Below are positions 45,001 through 55,225 of a DNA stretch of 64,000 nt, in pieces. Positions within the stretch are counted from its first letter, which is position 1, and every line of letters begins with the position of its first letter. A model generated the notes under the pieces. That model searched no databases. It saw only the letters and a list, made by a program, of their open reading frames with translations, and was not told the DNA's origin. Source of the stretch: Pseudoips prasinana (Eukaryota; Arthropoda; Insecta; Lepidoptera; Nolidae); contig OX621253.1 in assembly GCA_951640165.1 (NCBI GenBank), positions 26,445,469 through 26,509,468 on the forward strand. The letters run 5' to 3'. The position numbers and the translations under genes were made by a program.

Positions 45001-45776
45001 TTTCTAAAAGTTCAAATGAGATAGCGAAAAACTTTGTTAATAATTTTATACTCCGTTTTGGGATACCAGATAGAGTCGCGACTGATAGGGGTTCTGAATT
45101 TTTATCATCAATTTTCCAGGAAACTTGTAAATTATTAAATATAACTACTCTTAACTCTACTGCATACCATCACCAAACTATAGGCTCTTTAGAGAATACT
45201 CATAAAAATTTAGGTAATTTTTTAAGAATACAAACCGATAACCATTCGAATTCATGGAGTACATGGTTACCCTACTGGTGCTTCGCCTACAATACGTCTG
45301 TTCATACTGCTACCAAATTTACGCCGTATGAGTTAGTATTCGGGAAACGTTGTAATATACCATCCAATTTGAATAAAAATGCAGTAGAGCCACTTTATAA
45401 CTATGACAATTATCCCTTAGAATTGAAGTACAGACTCCAAACATCACAAAAATAAGCGTACCAAAATTTAATACAAAGTAAAATACTAAGAAAAGAGAAA
45501 CATGATTCTACCTGTAATCCCATTACCTATAAGGAGAACGACTTGATACTTGTACGAAATGAGACTGGTACTAAACTTCAAAGTGTTTACAATGGACCAT
45601 ACTTGGTAATCAAAGATGTTGCACCAAATGTTGAAATATTAAAAGATAATGGTAAAACCGATTTAGTACATAAGAATATATATATACACATTTTACATAT
45701 TTTTACTATTTTACACCTCATATTAATTGTTGTATTCAACTTAACTTTTACTCAATATAACTATACAAAACATTGA
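41958..45776 (+). pseudogene. Gypsy pol, one stop in the integrase C terminus
   Basis: The frame is open 41958-45455 and resumes in the same frame to 45776 after a TAA at 45453-45455. Protease: FLIDTGATICAIK and AILGQDFL. Reverse transcriptase: WRLVIDYRKLN, FSTLDLSSGYYQ, MPMGLKTSP, VYLDDLVVF (YLDD). RNase H: LQTDASQHSLGAVL, VEKELLAIVW, IQTDHKPL. Integrase: H-H-C-C finger (GHAGIRRM...KCEKCQKQK), FLDVVGP (first Asp), ATDRGSEFL (second Asp), IGSLENTHKNL (Glu); a GPYLVIKD motif follows the stop. The Met at 41958 is still opposite gag, so expression would need a frameshift. An extra segment of about 20 residues lies in the RT near 43200-43265. Confidence 0.92.
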
Positions 45777-45959
45777 TATGTTTGCTTACGTAAATTGTAA
45801 TGTTATCTAAATAAAACAAACATTTAGAACTATGTATTCAGATGTTAATAAAACCCATGCAATTGTAGTGCATAATACTGCGATTTATTTACTATGTTAG
45901 TTGTAAGTAAATAAAATAATACTGTCATATTATTTTATTTTTTTTCCTTTCGTTGGAGG

Positions 45960-46093
45960 TGTAGTATGTAAGTTAGACATAAGTATGTATCACCCTTTCC
46001 TATTAATATAAAGCATGTTTACTTATTAATAAAGAGTGAGTTATTATCCAGCAGTCAGAGCGTTTCATTGATATATCATCGCCCAACCTTACA
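45960..46093 (+). repeat. Gypsy 3' LTR
   Basis: 134 bp, identical by eye to the 5' LTR. Preceded by a short purine-rich GGAGG tract as polypurine primer. Confidence 0.95.
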
Positions 46094-46552
46094 AGACCTC
46101 AATTAATTTGGTTTTCTGTAGCTGACCGCTTTTTAAAGCCAGTGATAGAAGGAAGAAACAGTAAAGATAACATGGTAAGTCTTTTATTATTATTTATTAA
46201 ATAGTTATTCTTTTTTTTTTTTTTTTTTAAATCGGGACTAGTCCCTCCCTCTTACCCACCACTGCAACTCCTGTAAGCCAGGATCAACAGTGGCACACAA
46301 TGAAATGACACTGAGCGGTGAAGCTCAGGCATGTCCCGGGGAATCGCTTTAACTGTCTTGGATCCCGCAACGAATTTAATCGGAAGCAGAAAAAAGGAGG
46401 AGTTAGAAAATGAATAGTTCCACTTCCCTCCAGAGCAAAGCGGGAGACAGAATGATGTAAAGAGGCTATAGCCTCATAAAATGAGAGATTTGCAACTAGA
46501 GAAGCCAGCTGCAAAAGCACCGAGGATCAATTTAAGGGTCCTAAGTGAGCTG

Positions 46553-49500
46553 TTATATTTGATTCCAATAGTAGGTATGGCAAAAACGCTTAAACGCACG
46601 GAAGTTGTTCCTTGTTGCTACAAGATCCGTATAATAAACTACTCCAGATATTGGTTGCAAGCTGTTTAACATAATATCACGCTGATTTTGCCAGAGATCA
46701 CACTCCCACAGGATGTGGTGAGCAGTTTGTTCATATTCGTTACTGGATGTTGAGCACAGACAGATAGGTGAAGATACTAATTTGAAACTAAACAATTTAC
46801 TTTTAAAATTGCCGTGTCCGGTAAGAAATTGTGCAACACAATGGTCTATGATTAGCCAAGTTTTATTTAACCGTTCGCGTACGTCCGGAAAGAACTGGTG
46901 CAGATGGCGACCCTTGGTTGACGTATTCCATCTACATTGCCATTCATTTAGTAGTTCGTTATTTAAGTCAGCTATTGGCATAAATAGCCTGGTTATTTTC
47001 GCACGGTCGCGTAATGATAAGAAATCATTTTCTAAATTATCGCGCGTAGAATAATACATTGCTGCTCGTCTTTGTACTTCAAGATCAACCGGTAGTACAC
47101 CCGCTAGGACAGGTAGGGCCTCTGTGCTCACTGTTCTATAGGCTTTACACAGAAATATCAACGCCAACCTCTGGCTTTGTAGTAATTTACGGCGAGCAGC
47201 TCCGATGGTAGCCCTATCAGCCCACACAGGCGAGCCGTAGCATATACACCCAAGATAGATTGCCCCGTAAATGATTTTAAGAGTATTAAAAGAGAGGCCC
47301 CAGGTTGCCGTCGATATCCTTGTAAGTGCAAAAAAGTTTCGCTTAGCTTTTTCCCCAACTGATTTAATATGTTCTATAAACGAGAAATTCTTTTCTAAAA
47401 CTAAACCCAAATAACAGGTTGATATTTTGCGTTTTACAGTAACATTATTAAGTTTTACGCCCGGGGGGGATTTAGGTTCACCTTTAAGAAGGAGTTGGTA
47501 GGTTTTATGAGGAGCAAATGTAAGGCGATTTCTTTTACCCCATTCACTTATCATACTTAAGCAAGTTTGAGCCAGATTTTCCAACTCTCTCCTGGAGTTA
47601 CCCTGTATAAGTAAGAGGCCATCGTCAGCATATGCCGTTAGAGAGCAGCGTGATGGCAAGGGTAATGTCAAGAAGTCATCAAAACCCAAGTTCCAGAGAT
47701 ACGGCGCGAGCACTGAGCCCTGGGGGCAACCCATGGTTAACGATTTAGTGACTCTGAAGTGACCAAGCTTAAGAGTTGCAGAGCCATGTACGAAATAAGA
47801 TGTGATTATCGAATATATATTACTGTAACAACCGCGTAACTTAAGTTTTTGTAACAAAATTGGCCACCAAGTATTATCAAACGCCCCTGAAATATCTAGG
47901 AATATGGCCAAAACGTATTTACATTCGGACGAGTTTACAGCTTTCCTCACTGAGATAGCTGCGTCCACTGTCGATTTACCCGCAGTAAAACCAAATTGAT
48001 TTCCGTGAAATTGTGGTCCTCCCGGCAGCAATCGCGGTACAATAAGTCGTTCTAGAAGCTTGCCTAAGGAAGGCAGTAACGTTATTGGTCGGTATGACTT
48101 AGGGTCTTCAGGCAGTTTATCGCCATTTTTTGGTATAATACGAATAAAACCGCTGCGCCAAGAACGCGGAAAAGTCCCTTCAGATATGCAACGATTAAAA
48201 ACTTTTAGTATTGAATCACCGGATTGTTTTGTGGCTTCTATTATCATTTTGTTGGATATTTTATCTTCACCTGAAGCTTTGTTAACAGGTAGCGATTTCA
48301 CAGTATTCATAAACTCATTAATTGTAGGAAGACTAGACATATAGGTAGCGGGTGGATTGTTTGCCCACTGTCTAATCTGCTTATGGTAGTCATTATCGTT
48401 CAAGGAACTATCATCAGGTATGAGCGAATTAAGTAAGGATTCCGTGGTCTCCTCTATGCCACTGGTGTAGGTATTATTGATTTTTATGTTTTGAATATAA
48501 GCTAAATCTATAGACCTATTTGCTTTAAACTCATGGTATAGGGGCGACCACGGGCCTTCTTTATCTAATTTATCGACTATTTTTCTAATAAGATTGCCTT
48601 TGGATTTCTCTATTGACGAGCGGTAACGTGAACGAGCTATTTTGAGATTTATATATGCATTATTTAAAACATCGCCTACAATTTTACGTTTTTTTAGTTT
48701 ATTATATTTTTTACGTGCTCTCCGAAATTCACAGCGAACTTTAACTAAGTAGTTATTCCACCAATCGCATCTTCGAATATTAGTGATAGGGACGCGGCCT
48801 ATGGCAATATCGGCACAGTAGGTAAAAGTGTCCGACATCATTACAGCACATTCCTCTGTTGTTAGTTCATCCCGGGTGAAATCCCTGGCATGCGCGGCAA
48901 AAAGAGCTCTGAAAAAATCCCAATCGGCCCCTTTGAGCCGATATCTATAGTTACCGTAAATAGCCGTAGGTCTTTGTGCCAACCGAGGAACAAACTCGTA
49001 CACGATTAAGCGGTGATCACTGGATGAAGCGTCAGGCAAAACACGCCATCCATCTATTCGGACGTCTGAGCTTGAAAAAGTGACGTCAATAAAAGATTCG
49101 CCAGTAGGGCTACAACAAGTAGGCGGTGCATCAGGAGTGTTATGTATTGATAGATTCATCTCAGCGACGAAATCTTCGACGGCGTTCCGCCGTTCTGTAT
49201 CGCTTGAACGGTATTTGCCATACCATAACGTAGAGGATGCGTTAACATCTGCGCCAATAATAATTTTGTGTCCTTTGAGGGACATCAAAACATGGCGCAA
49301 GTGATGTAAATGGGGACCGACAGGATCTGAATACTGAAAATAACAGCTCACTACGTAAACTTTCCAGGATGGGGATGATATTTCAGCGACAGCACAGTGT
49401 GACGTCATGAGGTTTCGCATACCGCTTACCGTAAAATTAGTACGCGTTACGTAAATAGCAGCCCGTGATTTGTTGTCTAGCTGCACCAATTTATTTTTTA

Positions 49501-49630
49501 AACGCGCATATTGATATTGTTCTTGTACAAGCACTATATCTAAGTTGTATTCATTGACTAAAGTTTCCAACTCTGATGTCGCAACCCTATCGTTGTGAAG
49601 ATTTAGCTGCCCTATTTTTAAGTAAGCCAT
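46553..49630 (-). CDS. R1-clade LINE ORF2: endonuclease and reverse transcriptase, intact
   Basis: 1,025 residues from MAYLKIGQLNLHNDRVA. Apurinic-type endonuclease (1-230): LVQEQYQ, IIGADVNASSTLWYG, ASSSDHRLIVYEF. Reverse transcriptase (about 440-730): IPKNGDKLPEDPKSYRPITL, FLDISGAFDNTWW, MGCPQGSVLAPYLWN, TAYADDGLLLIQG (YADD). The C-terminal domain has a CLC...HHILWEC zinc motif. Motif spacing and the short finger place it in the R1 clade. The product nicks target DNA and primes cDNA there. No stop or frameshift. Related R1 elements use rDNA or telomeric repeats; this copy did not. Confidence 0.95.
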   Translation of the reverse strand: MAYLKIGQLNLHNDRVATSELETLVNEYNLDIVLVQEQYQYARLKNKLVQLDNKSRAAIYVTRTNFTVSGMRNLMTSHCAVAEISSPSWKVYVVSCYFQYSDPVGPHLHHLRHVLMSLKGHKIIIGADVNASSTLWYGKYRSSDTERRNAVEDFVAEMNLSIHNTPDAPPTCCSPTGESFIDVTFSSSDVRIDGWRVLPDASSSDHRLIVYEFVPRLAQRPTAIYGNYRYRLKGADWDFFRALFAAHARDFTRDELTTEECAVMMSDTFTYCADIAIGRVPITNIRRCDWWNNYLVKVRCEFRRARKKYNKLKKRKIVGDVLNNAYINLKIARSRYRSSIEKSKGNLIRKIVDKLDKEGPWSPLYHEFKANRSIDLAYIQNIKINNTYTSGIEETTESLLNSLIPDDSSLNDNDYHKQIRQWANNPPATYMSSLPTINEFMNTVKSLPVNKASGEDKISNKMIIEATKQSGDSILKVFNRCISEGTFPRSWRSGFIRIIPKNGDKLPEDPKSYRPITLLPSLGKLLERLIVPRLLPGGPQFHGNQFGFTAGKSTVDAAISVRKAVNSSECKYVLAIFLDISGAFDNTWWPILLQKLKLRGCYSNIYSIITSYFVHGSATLKLGHFRVTKSLTMGCPQGSVLAPYLWNLGFDDFLTLPLPSRCSLTAYADDGLLLIQGNSRRELENLAQTCLSMISEWGKRNRLTFAPHKTYQLLLKGEPKSPPGVKLNNVTVKRKISTCYLGLVLEKNFSFIEHIKSVGEKAKRNFFALTRISTATWGLSFNTLKIIYGAIYLGCICYGSPVWADRATIGAARRKLLQSQRLALIFLCKAYRTVSTEALPVLAGVLPVDLEVQRRAAMYYSTRDNLENDFLSLRDRAKITRLFMPIADLNNELLNEWQCRWNTSTKGRHLHQFFPDVRERLNKTWLIIDHCVAQFLTGHGNFKSKLFSFKLVSSPICLCSTSSNEYEQTAHHILWECDLWQNQRDIMLNSLQPISGVVYYTDLVATRNNFRAFKRFCHTYYWNQI

Positions 49631-49631
49631 A

Positions 49632-50951
49632 TTAATATTTGGTATTTAGCACTAACTGCTCAAGTTTATGCTTAAATGTGGGGCAGTTGTCCGAGCCGCA
49701 TTTGTGGTCGTGAGGTTTTTTATATGTTTTACACGATGCACAAACTGGTTTAAATTCTGGGTCATTGTGGTGCTTACATGATTTTGTGGGATGTGCTTCT
49801 GCGCATAAGGCACAGGTAGGTAATTTATTACTACAGTACTTGACAACATGCCCATATTGCTGGCAGTTTAAACACCGAACTACCTCTAAATCATCAATAA
49901 AGCGGCATGTAGCCCAGTCGATGAAAAGTTTTTCTTTAGTGCTGACTAAATGTTTTCTAATCTCCGGTTCGAGCTCAATTCCCACCCACTTGCGCCCATT
50001 AGCTACGTTACGCTTGCGCACAATTTTAGTTTTAGACGTAAAATCGTCTTCGCTGACTTTAAGATCACTATCTTTGATATTTTGCCTGTATAACGCCGTT
50101 AAAAAGACCTGGTCGTCCATTGACGACGGTATATCTTTTATAAGTATGCGCGGTCGTCGCCCGGATGGAGTTTGAAGTTTTAAACCCGCCGAACGAATGG
50201 CCTCGACAGAGCGAATTTTATTGAGCTGGGTTTCATTTGCCACTCGGAGTACAACGCCAGAATTGGAAGTTTTTTTAACGCCTACTATTTGAAAACCGTC
50301 GTCCGCGGGTTTTATAGCCTTCATAAGCGCTTCCTTGGTCGCCGACGAAGTCGCGAACTCCGCTGATCGCTCAGCGGTGGGATACGCAATAATTGAAGGA
50401 ACCGGTTTTCGCGTCTGTACTATGGGGGCGGCGGTTTTTTTCGGTAAACGCAGTATTAATTGTTCCGCGTACGTAGGAATCTCAGAATTGGTTTTATTTA
50501 CGCAAAGATCTAACTGACGTTCTGCGTTCGCCAATTTAGTTTCATTGCATGAAGATTTAAGCGCAAGTAATGAAATAATACTGGTAAGGCGCTGCGTACA
50601 ATCCATCACCGATAGCTTATTCGCGATATTCATACCCGAGTTGGAATCACTGACTAATTCGTTAACCTTTGACAGATAAACGGAAGCTTGTGTCACAAGA
50701 TCGCAATAATTATATTCCGCACTGTTTGTATCGCTAATATTTAATGAAGACGAATAATCGGATTGAGATCCCCGAAAACGTTTTATGTCCGATTCCTGTT
50801 GACCATCGGGAGTACAAAACGTCGGTGACGCATCGTCTAACACTCGTTTGTTGAAGCCTGAAGGGGGCGTTCTGGGAGTCTGTTTACTTCTCCCAAAAGC
50901 GTTCCGCCCTCTATCGGGGGGGACATCATTCATTTTTGACATGTTATTCAC
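49632..50951 (-). CDS. R1-clade LINE ORF1 protein (gag-like), intact
   Basis: 439 residues from MNNMSKMNDVPPDRGR. The N-terminal half is polar; a central region (about 225-330) resembles the RNA-binding part of R1-type ORF1, and the C-terminal end has three zinc-knuckle-like clusters: CLNCQQYGHVVKYC, CALCAEAHPTKSC and CASCKTYKKPHDHKC. It binds element RNA and forms the retrotransposition particle in this clade. Its TAA stop (49634-49632) is followed by one T and the ATG of ORF2, which suggests coupled translation of the two frames. Confidence 0.93.
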   Translation of the reverse strand: MNNMSKMNDVPPDRGRNAFGRSKQTPRTPPSGFNKRVLDDASPTFCTPDGQQESDIKRFRGSQSDYSSSLNISDTNSAEYNYCDLVTQASVYLSKVNELVSDSNSGMNIANKLSVMDCTQRLTSIISLLALKSSCNETKLANAERQLDLCVNKTNSEIPTYAEQLILRLPKKTAAPIVQTRKPVPSIIAYPTAERSAEFATSSATKEALMKAIKPADDGFQIVGVKKTSNSGVVLRVANETQLNKIRSVEAIRSAGLKLQTPSGRRPRILIKDIPSSMDDQVFLTALYRQNIKDSDLKVSEDDFTSKTKIVRKRNVANGRKWVGIELEPEIRKHLVSTKEKLFIDWATCRFIDDLEVVRCLNCQQYGHVVKYCSNKLPTCALCAEAHPTKSCKHHNDPEFKPVCASCKTYKKPHDHKCGSDNCPTFKHKLEQLVLNTKY

Positions 50952-51456
50952 ACGAAATAAGCAAGCGCTTTAATGTAAACAGCACGATAACTAATTTAGC
51001 ACGATAACAAGTAACTGTGACTATGACGCGGTACCCTCACAAGAAAAAAGTTAAACTTACTCACCGAACGATAATTTGAACTAAAATCCAGATATTACTT
51101 ATTAAAACACTTAAAAAACTTACAGATTGTAGTATTTAGCACTAACACTAAAGCTAGAAACAAAACACAGGTCACAAAACAATCACGAAATAGCAGAAAA
51201 ATAATATTATTTCACAGCGAACCTCCGACGCACTGAGCCGTAGCGTAGCGGGAAGGGAAGTGAATTGTTGAAATAGTTATTCTTGTTCGCATATTATAAA
51301 TTATAATAGGTAAATTATTTTTGGGTGTTGTTTTTAAAATACACAAGAACACAATCAAAACAAGACAAGTCCCACGTTTGACAAAAATAAACACTTAAAA
51401 AAACTCCATAAAAAAAAACACCTTCAAATCACAAAACTTAAATAAACATACAATAT

Positions 51457-53341
51457 TTAAGCAATCATTCTATCTTGCCATGAAACTTTTCCTGGTCCGA
51501 CAAAATAGTCAGCATATCTATCGCGCAGATCTTTTGCATTTCGTGAATAGTTGTTAGAAGATAGCGGTGTCATTAATTCATCTACTCCTGCCGTAGGAAT
51601 GCTTCTCCAACTTCCGTTTCTGATTGTCCCTGAACTGAAGTCTTCTCCGTCTACTAATTCGGGAGTATTCATGTATATGAGATCAGTCAGTCAGAAGCCA
51701 GTTATGCAGCGCACAGGTCGCTTTAATAATAGAATCAGTTTTATCCAATGAAACAGATATAGGTTTTCTGTGTACTCTGAATCGTGAAGCCATTATGCCA
51801 AAGGCATTCTCTACGATTCGGCGTGCTCTTGATAGTCCTTCAATTAAAGATTTTTTGTTTGTGTTCCAAACCTTCATGTCTTGAATATGGTTTCATTAAA
51901 TAGGTTGCCAAAGGGAAAGCATCATCACCAACGAAAACTGCCTTATTAGGTAGTTCTAAATTATTTTTTTTCAAGAACACTATAGAACTTTGTTTTTTTC
52001 CAAATATGTGAATCATTCATGCGTCCATTAGTCCCGAAATCTATATATATGAAACGGTAATGTGCATCCACTATAGCAAACAACACCACACTATAAGTGC
52101 CTTTGTAATTATAATAGTCTGATGCTCCGTGTGGTGGATTTTCGATTAATACGTGTTTCCCGTCAATAGCCCCAGAGCAAAAAGGAAATTGCCAGCGATC
52201 TAAAAAATCCTTTTGTATTTTCTTCCATTGATCTGTGGTGGATGGCACCTAAAAGAAATAAACTTATATTAGTGTATGGTTACAGGGAAAGATTCAGCGG
52301 TGAACACTAACAGCGACGCGTCTTCATATTTTGATGAATTGGAACAAGAATCTAATATTGCGCCCTTACAAAAGAAAAAAAAATTGTCTCCAAAGAAAAA
52401 GGCGGAGAGTGCTCTAAGGGACGCACCTAAAATGGACCCACCTGTTTTACAAGCAGTCAATAGATTAGAAACTTTGGCTCAAACTATTCGTCAAGATGAA
52501 TTTGATACATTCGGAGTACATGTGGCAAGCCAATTACGTAGTTTGCCATTAAGAAATGCTATTGTTTGTCAAAATTTCATCAATAATTATTTGTCACAAG
52601 AAAGACTGAAAACCTTAAATACACAACATTTTCCAATTGCTACGAGTTCACTCTCAGAGTATACACGCTATACTTCGACTCCAGAAGCCGAAGCTACTAC
52701 TTCCCGAAACTAAGCTTTTCACCAGCGTGAAACTTCGACTCCCGAAGCTTCACTTCTAGAAGGCACCTCGATTATGAAGAAGACTATTTTGCCAGCTGTT
52801 TAACACAAGAAAATACTGGGCAACAATACGCAGTGAACGACGATATTCTATCTCAAGCTGTTAGGTCATGCTTAGATGAAAACACAATGGAAAATTTATA
52901 AATAAATGTTAATAATTAATTACTAGTTTCACTTACCATAATGAACTCCTGTAAAACATTGTATATAGCATCCAAAACATCCTTCAAAAACAAGGAAATT
53001 GTGCATTCTGGAACTCTAAATGACTCTGCAAGACTTGAATAGTTATCACCGGTAGCCAAGAACTTCAGGGTTATTTCTAATTTAATTTTCGGAGAAAGTG
53101 CTACTCGCATATTGGTATCGCATTTTTGTATAAGCGGAGTAACCTTATGTAGTAAAGTATTAAACTGATCAGTAGTCATTCTTAATCGTTTTTTAAAATA
53201 ATCAGGATCTTCTAAACTCCACTCAACCAATAAAATATCCGAAGCACCCAAGTCCTTACGTCGAGAAATCCATCCACGTACCCAAACATTACGTTTTCTT
53301 CTTTCCTTTTGTTTTTTCTTCTCTCTTTGTTCTTTAAGCAA
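51457..53341 (-). pseudogene. Harbinger-C transposase
   Basis: Exon 1 (53341-52937): MLKEQREKKKQKERRKRNVWVRGW..., LRMTTDQFNTLLHKVTPLI, KLEITLKFLATGDNYSSLAESFRVPECT, ending EFIM at a GTAAGT donor. Exon 2 (from 52248) follows CTTTTAG in phase 0: VPSTTDQWKKIQKDF, FCSGAIDGKHVLI (first Asp), FIYIDFGTNGRMNDSHIW (second), then in another frame AVFVGDDAFPLATYLMKPY (third, about 51960-51895), and in others SRARRIVENAFGIMASRFRV, ATCALHNWL and a 71-residue C-terminal end. At least two frameshifts. The intron (52936-52249) contains exon 2 of the opposite-strand MADF gene. Confidence 0.85.
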
Positions 53342-53536
53342 TTGTTGAATAATTAATTATTTCAATTCCGGCACAAACGGCTATTCTGCTCAAGATTTTC
53401 GATGGAAATGACAGAGCCGCATGCGATTTTAGTAACCTATGTAAATGGGCTAGCGATGCGGTTTGGTAGGCAATCAGTGAAGCGACTCGCCGCACGGCGA
53501 ATATCGACCCGTGTAAACACCACATAAACGGTAAAA

Positions 53537-54152
53537 GTGTATCGAACACAATGTATCGAATAAAAATGAAGACAATTGAAAATCTAAGTTATTAAATTGT
53601 TAGTTGGACTAGAAACTTTCATGAACAGATGGCGCCACCCGTCACATGCTTATATATCTTATATATTTATATTGTTTCTATTTAGTGAATAACGCAAACT
53701 TACCTTCCCTTTCAAACTTAACTATACGTACATATATCCGTTCATACCGTACTTTTACATGGAGCTGTGTGTGATGGATGGCATGTTTTGTTTCAGATTC
53801 AGATTTATTTATTTGCATATAAAACAGGTTACATATAGTTGGTAGAACATAATATGATGAAGTGCGCTGATTGTAGTAACATTATTAAAAACCTCATTAT
53901 AATAAAATTTTATATAATAACAAGCCCAGTCCCATCACAAGGACGACGTTGTTGTTGTGATTTTGTCTAAACGCAAGTGTTGGGAAATGAACAGATTTAT
54001 AACGAAGCGAAAACGTAACAGACTGAAGTCGTTTGAAGGATTTGATTCTTGTGGTTGGGTAGGATTTGTTAGTGCGTCAGTCAGTACATGAAGGGCCAGG
54101 ATACGAGGACTTATACATTTCTTCTAAGTTGAATGACCAGGTTTAGTAGGCT
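53537..54152. other. Spacer with a LINE-like tail
   Basis: No gene. On the minus strand ATGCAAATAAATAAATCTGA followed by ATCTGAA (about 53795-53835) looks like the tail of a CR1-like LINE; too short to place. Confidence 0.35.
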
Positions 54153-54212
54153 GGTTACTATTTTGAGAGCTATTATTGTCTCCTGACAATAATAGCTCTC
54201 AAAATAGTAACC
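54153..54212. repeat. Perfect fold-back, 28-bp arms, 4-nt spacer
   Basis: 54153-54180 and 54185-54212 are perfect inverted copies around TCCT. The right arm runs into coding-like sequence (NNSSQNSNQSNPSNKKK), so the left arm is probably the added copy. Confidence 0.9.
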
Positions 54213-55225
54213 AATCAAATCCATCTAACAAAAAGAAAACCACAAGCCTCACTTGATACTTGTAACGAAACTGAAGAAATACAGATAGCAACAAGTAATG
54301 ACGAGCTTAAAAAAATATCGGAAAACACTGAATATCATTCATCAAAGATTTCTGGGGCTCCACCTTGACTCTAATTTAAATTGGAAAGGCCAGATCGAAA
54401 ATAACTGCAGCAAACTCAACCAATTTTGTTAAGCACTTTATATGCATCGTAAAGTTGTGAATCAGTCTGCAGTGATTACTGCTTATCGTGGATATGTTGA
54501 ATCAGTTTTAAGGTAAGGCGTTATCTTCTGGGGCAACTCAGTCGACAGAGATACCTTATTTAAGGCCCAGAAGAAATGTATGAGAGCAGTTTGCAATCTT
54601 AAACCTACAGACAGTTGTCAGCCTTTTTTCATAAGCTTGAAAATATTAACACTGCCATGCATTTATATTTTTGAAATCTCTGTGTTTGTAGCATCAAATT
54701 TAAATTTATTCGAACATCTTAAAAGTAAACGACACATTAAAAAGATATGTTACCCAGTAAATCACAGTGCTCAATTTAGAAACAGTGTTTTTTGTATGGC
54801 ACCACGCATATTCAACCATATTCCAGGGGAAATATTAAATTGTTCCAATTTACAAGATTTTAAAAATAAATTGAAAAGTTTCCTTATAAAAAAAGCATAT
54901 TATAGTGTAAAGGACTATCTTATTGACAAGTTCAATTTATAGATAATTATTATGACATTTTCATTTTAAATATTTGAGTATGACATACAATTTAAGAGTA
55001 ATTTTGACATTTTATATTATTATTTATTGTACAATTAAAGTGGTTTTGGTTTAATAATTAGTTTTGGGTTAAGTGCATGCATAAAAGTACAGTGTAGTAG
55101 TGTTTTTTATTTATATAATTTTGTATGCCTAACAGGCTGAACATGGATGTACTTTATTTTAATATCAATATCACCCGTATTCATAACCTATGTTCTCAAA
55201 ATAAATTTGATTTGATTTGATCATT
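54213..55225 (+). pseudogene. LINE 3' part (CR1/jockey-like reverse transcriptase end)
   Basis: Frames give FLGLHLDSNLNWKGQIEN (54345-54400), LYMHRKVVNQSAVITAYRGYVESVLR and VIFWGNSVDRDTLFKAQKKCMRAVCN (to 54590). The open frame 54580-54942 then has DSCQPFFISLKILTLPCIYIFE, HLKSKRHIKKICYPV and FKNKLKSFLIKKAYYSVKDYL. This is the C-terminal part of a reverse transcriptase frequent in Lepidoptera. The 3' UTR ends in TTTGATTTGATTTGA at about 55210-55225, the tail repeat of that LINE. The catalytic core is absent (5' truncated). Confidence 0.75.

Larger units (their letters stand above)
40122..46093 (+). mobile_element. Gypsy-type LTR retrotransposon, 134-bp identical LTRs
   Basis: Target duplication AGAC (40118-40121 and 46094-46097). 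LTRs 40122-40255 and 45960-46093, both TG...CA, 134 bp, identical by eye. A primer-binding site follows at once. Order of domains: gag, protease, reverse transcriptase, RNase H, integrase, which is gypsy (Metaviridae) order. No envelope gene between pol and the 3' LTR. Total 5,972 bp. The gag part resembles the mdg1/412 type. Gag is damaged and the integrase end has a stop, despite the identical LTRs. Confidence 0.95.
46211..51270 (-). mobile_element. Full-length R1-clade LINE
   Basis: AAATAGTTATTCTT at 46199-46212 and 51271-51284 is the target duplication (its last bases merge with the tail). The 3' end is an 18-nt poly(A), seen as poly(T) at 46211-46228. The 5' UTR is about 319 bp (51270-50952), the 3' UTR about 320 bp. 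ORF1 and ORF2 are both open. Total about 5.06 kb. Full length, sharp duplication and open frames indicate a recent insertion. The target is an intron of Harbinger-C, not rDNA. Confidence 0.95.
39863..52713 (+). pseudogene. Harbinger-C MADF partner gene, split by gypsy and LINE
   Basis: Exon 1 is 39863-40121 plus 46098-46174, split by the gypsy element: MNKNNTIQFLECYEMHPCLWNPREQDYRN..., KSGAGKDDVYR and, beyond the insertion, PQLIWFSVADRFLKPV; the joined phrase DVYRPQLIWF restores a MADF domain. GTAAGT donor at 46175. Exon 2 begins after GGTTACAG at 52286 and reads GKDSAVNTNSDASSYFDELE, a Lys-rich stretch and DEFDTFGVHVASQLRSLPLRNAIV (BESS-like), ending 52713. The phases of donor (0) and acceptor (1) do not agree, so an indel or a lost small exon is present. 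The R1 LINE sits in its intron. Confidence 0.75.
36668..53536. mobile_element. Harbinger-C, split by three younger elements
   Basis: Inverted ends share ACTTTTACCGTTTA (36672 on; mirrored near 53522-53536) and then TTTACACGGGT. Own DNA is 36668-36791, 39664-40121, 46098-46210 and 51285-53536, about 2.9 kb, a normal Harbinger size. It encodes a MADF partner (plus) and a transposase (minus). Insertions, with target duplications: Harbinger-B (TAA), gypsy (AGAC), R1 LINE (AAATAGTTATTCTT). A matching 3-bp duplication for Harbinger-C itself was not found, so the outer limits are good only to a few bases. Confidence 0.75.

Noticed and set aside
45777..45959. Envelope gene in the gypsy element
   Set aside because: Only 183 bp remain between the end of pol and the 3' LTR, with no open frame.
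49765..50175. 136-codon plus-strand frame
   Set aside because: Antisense of the intact LINE ORF1, no motif.
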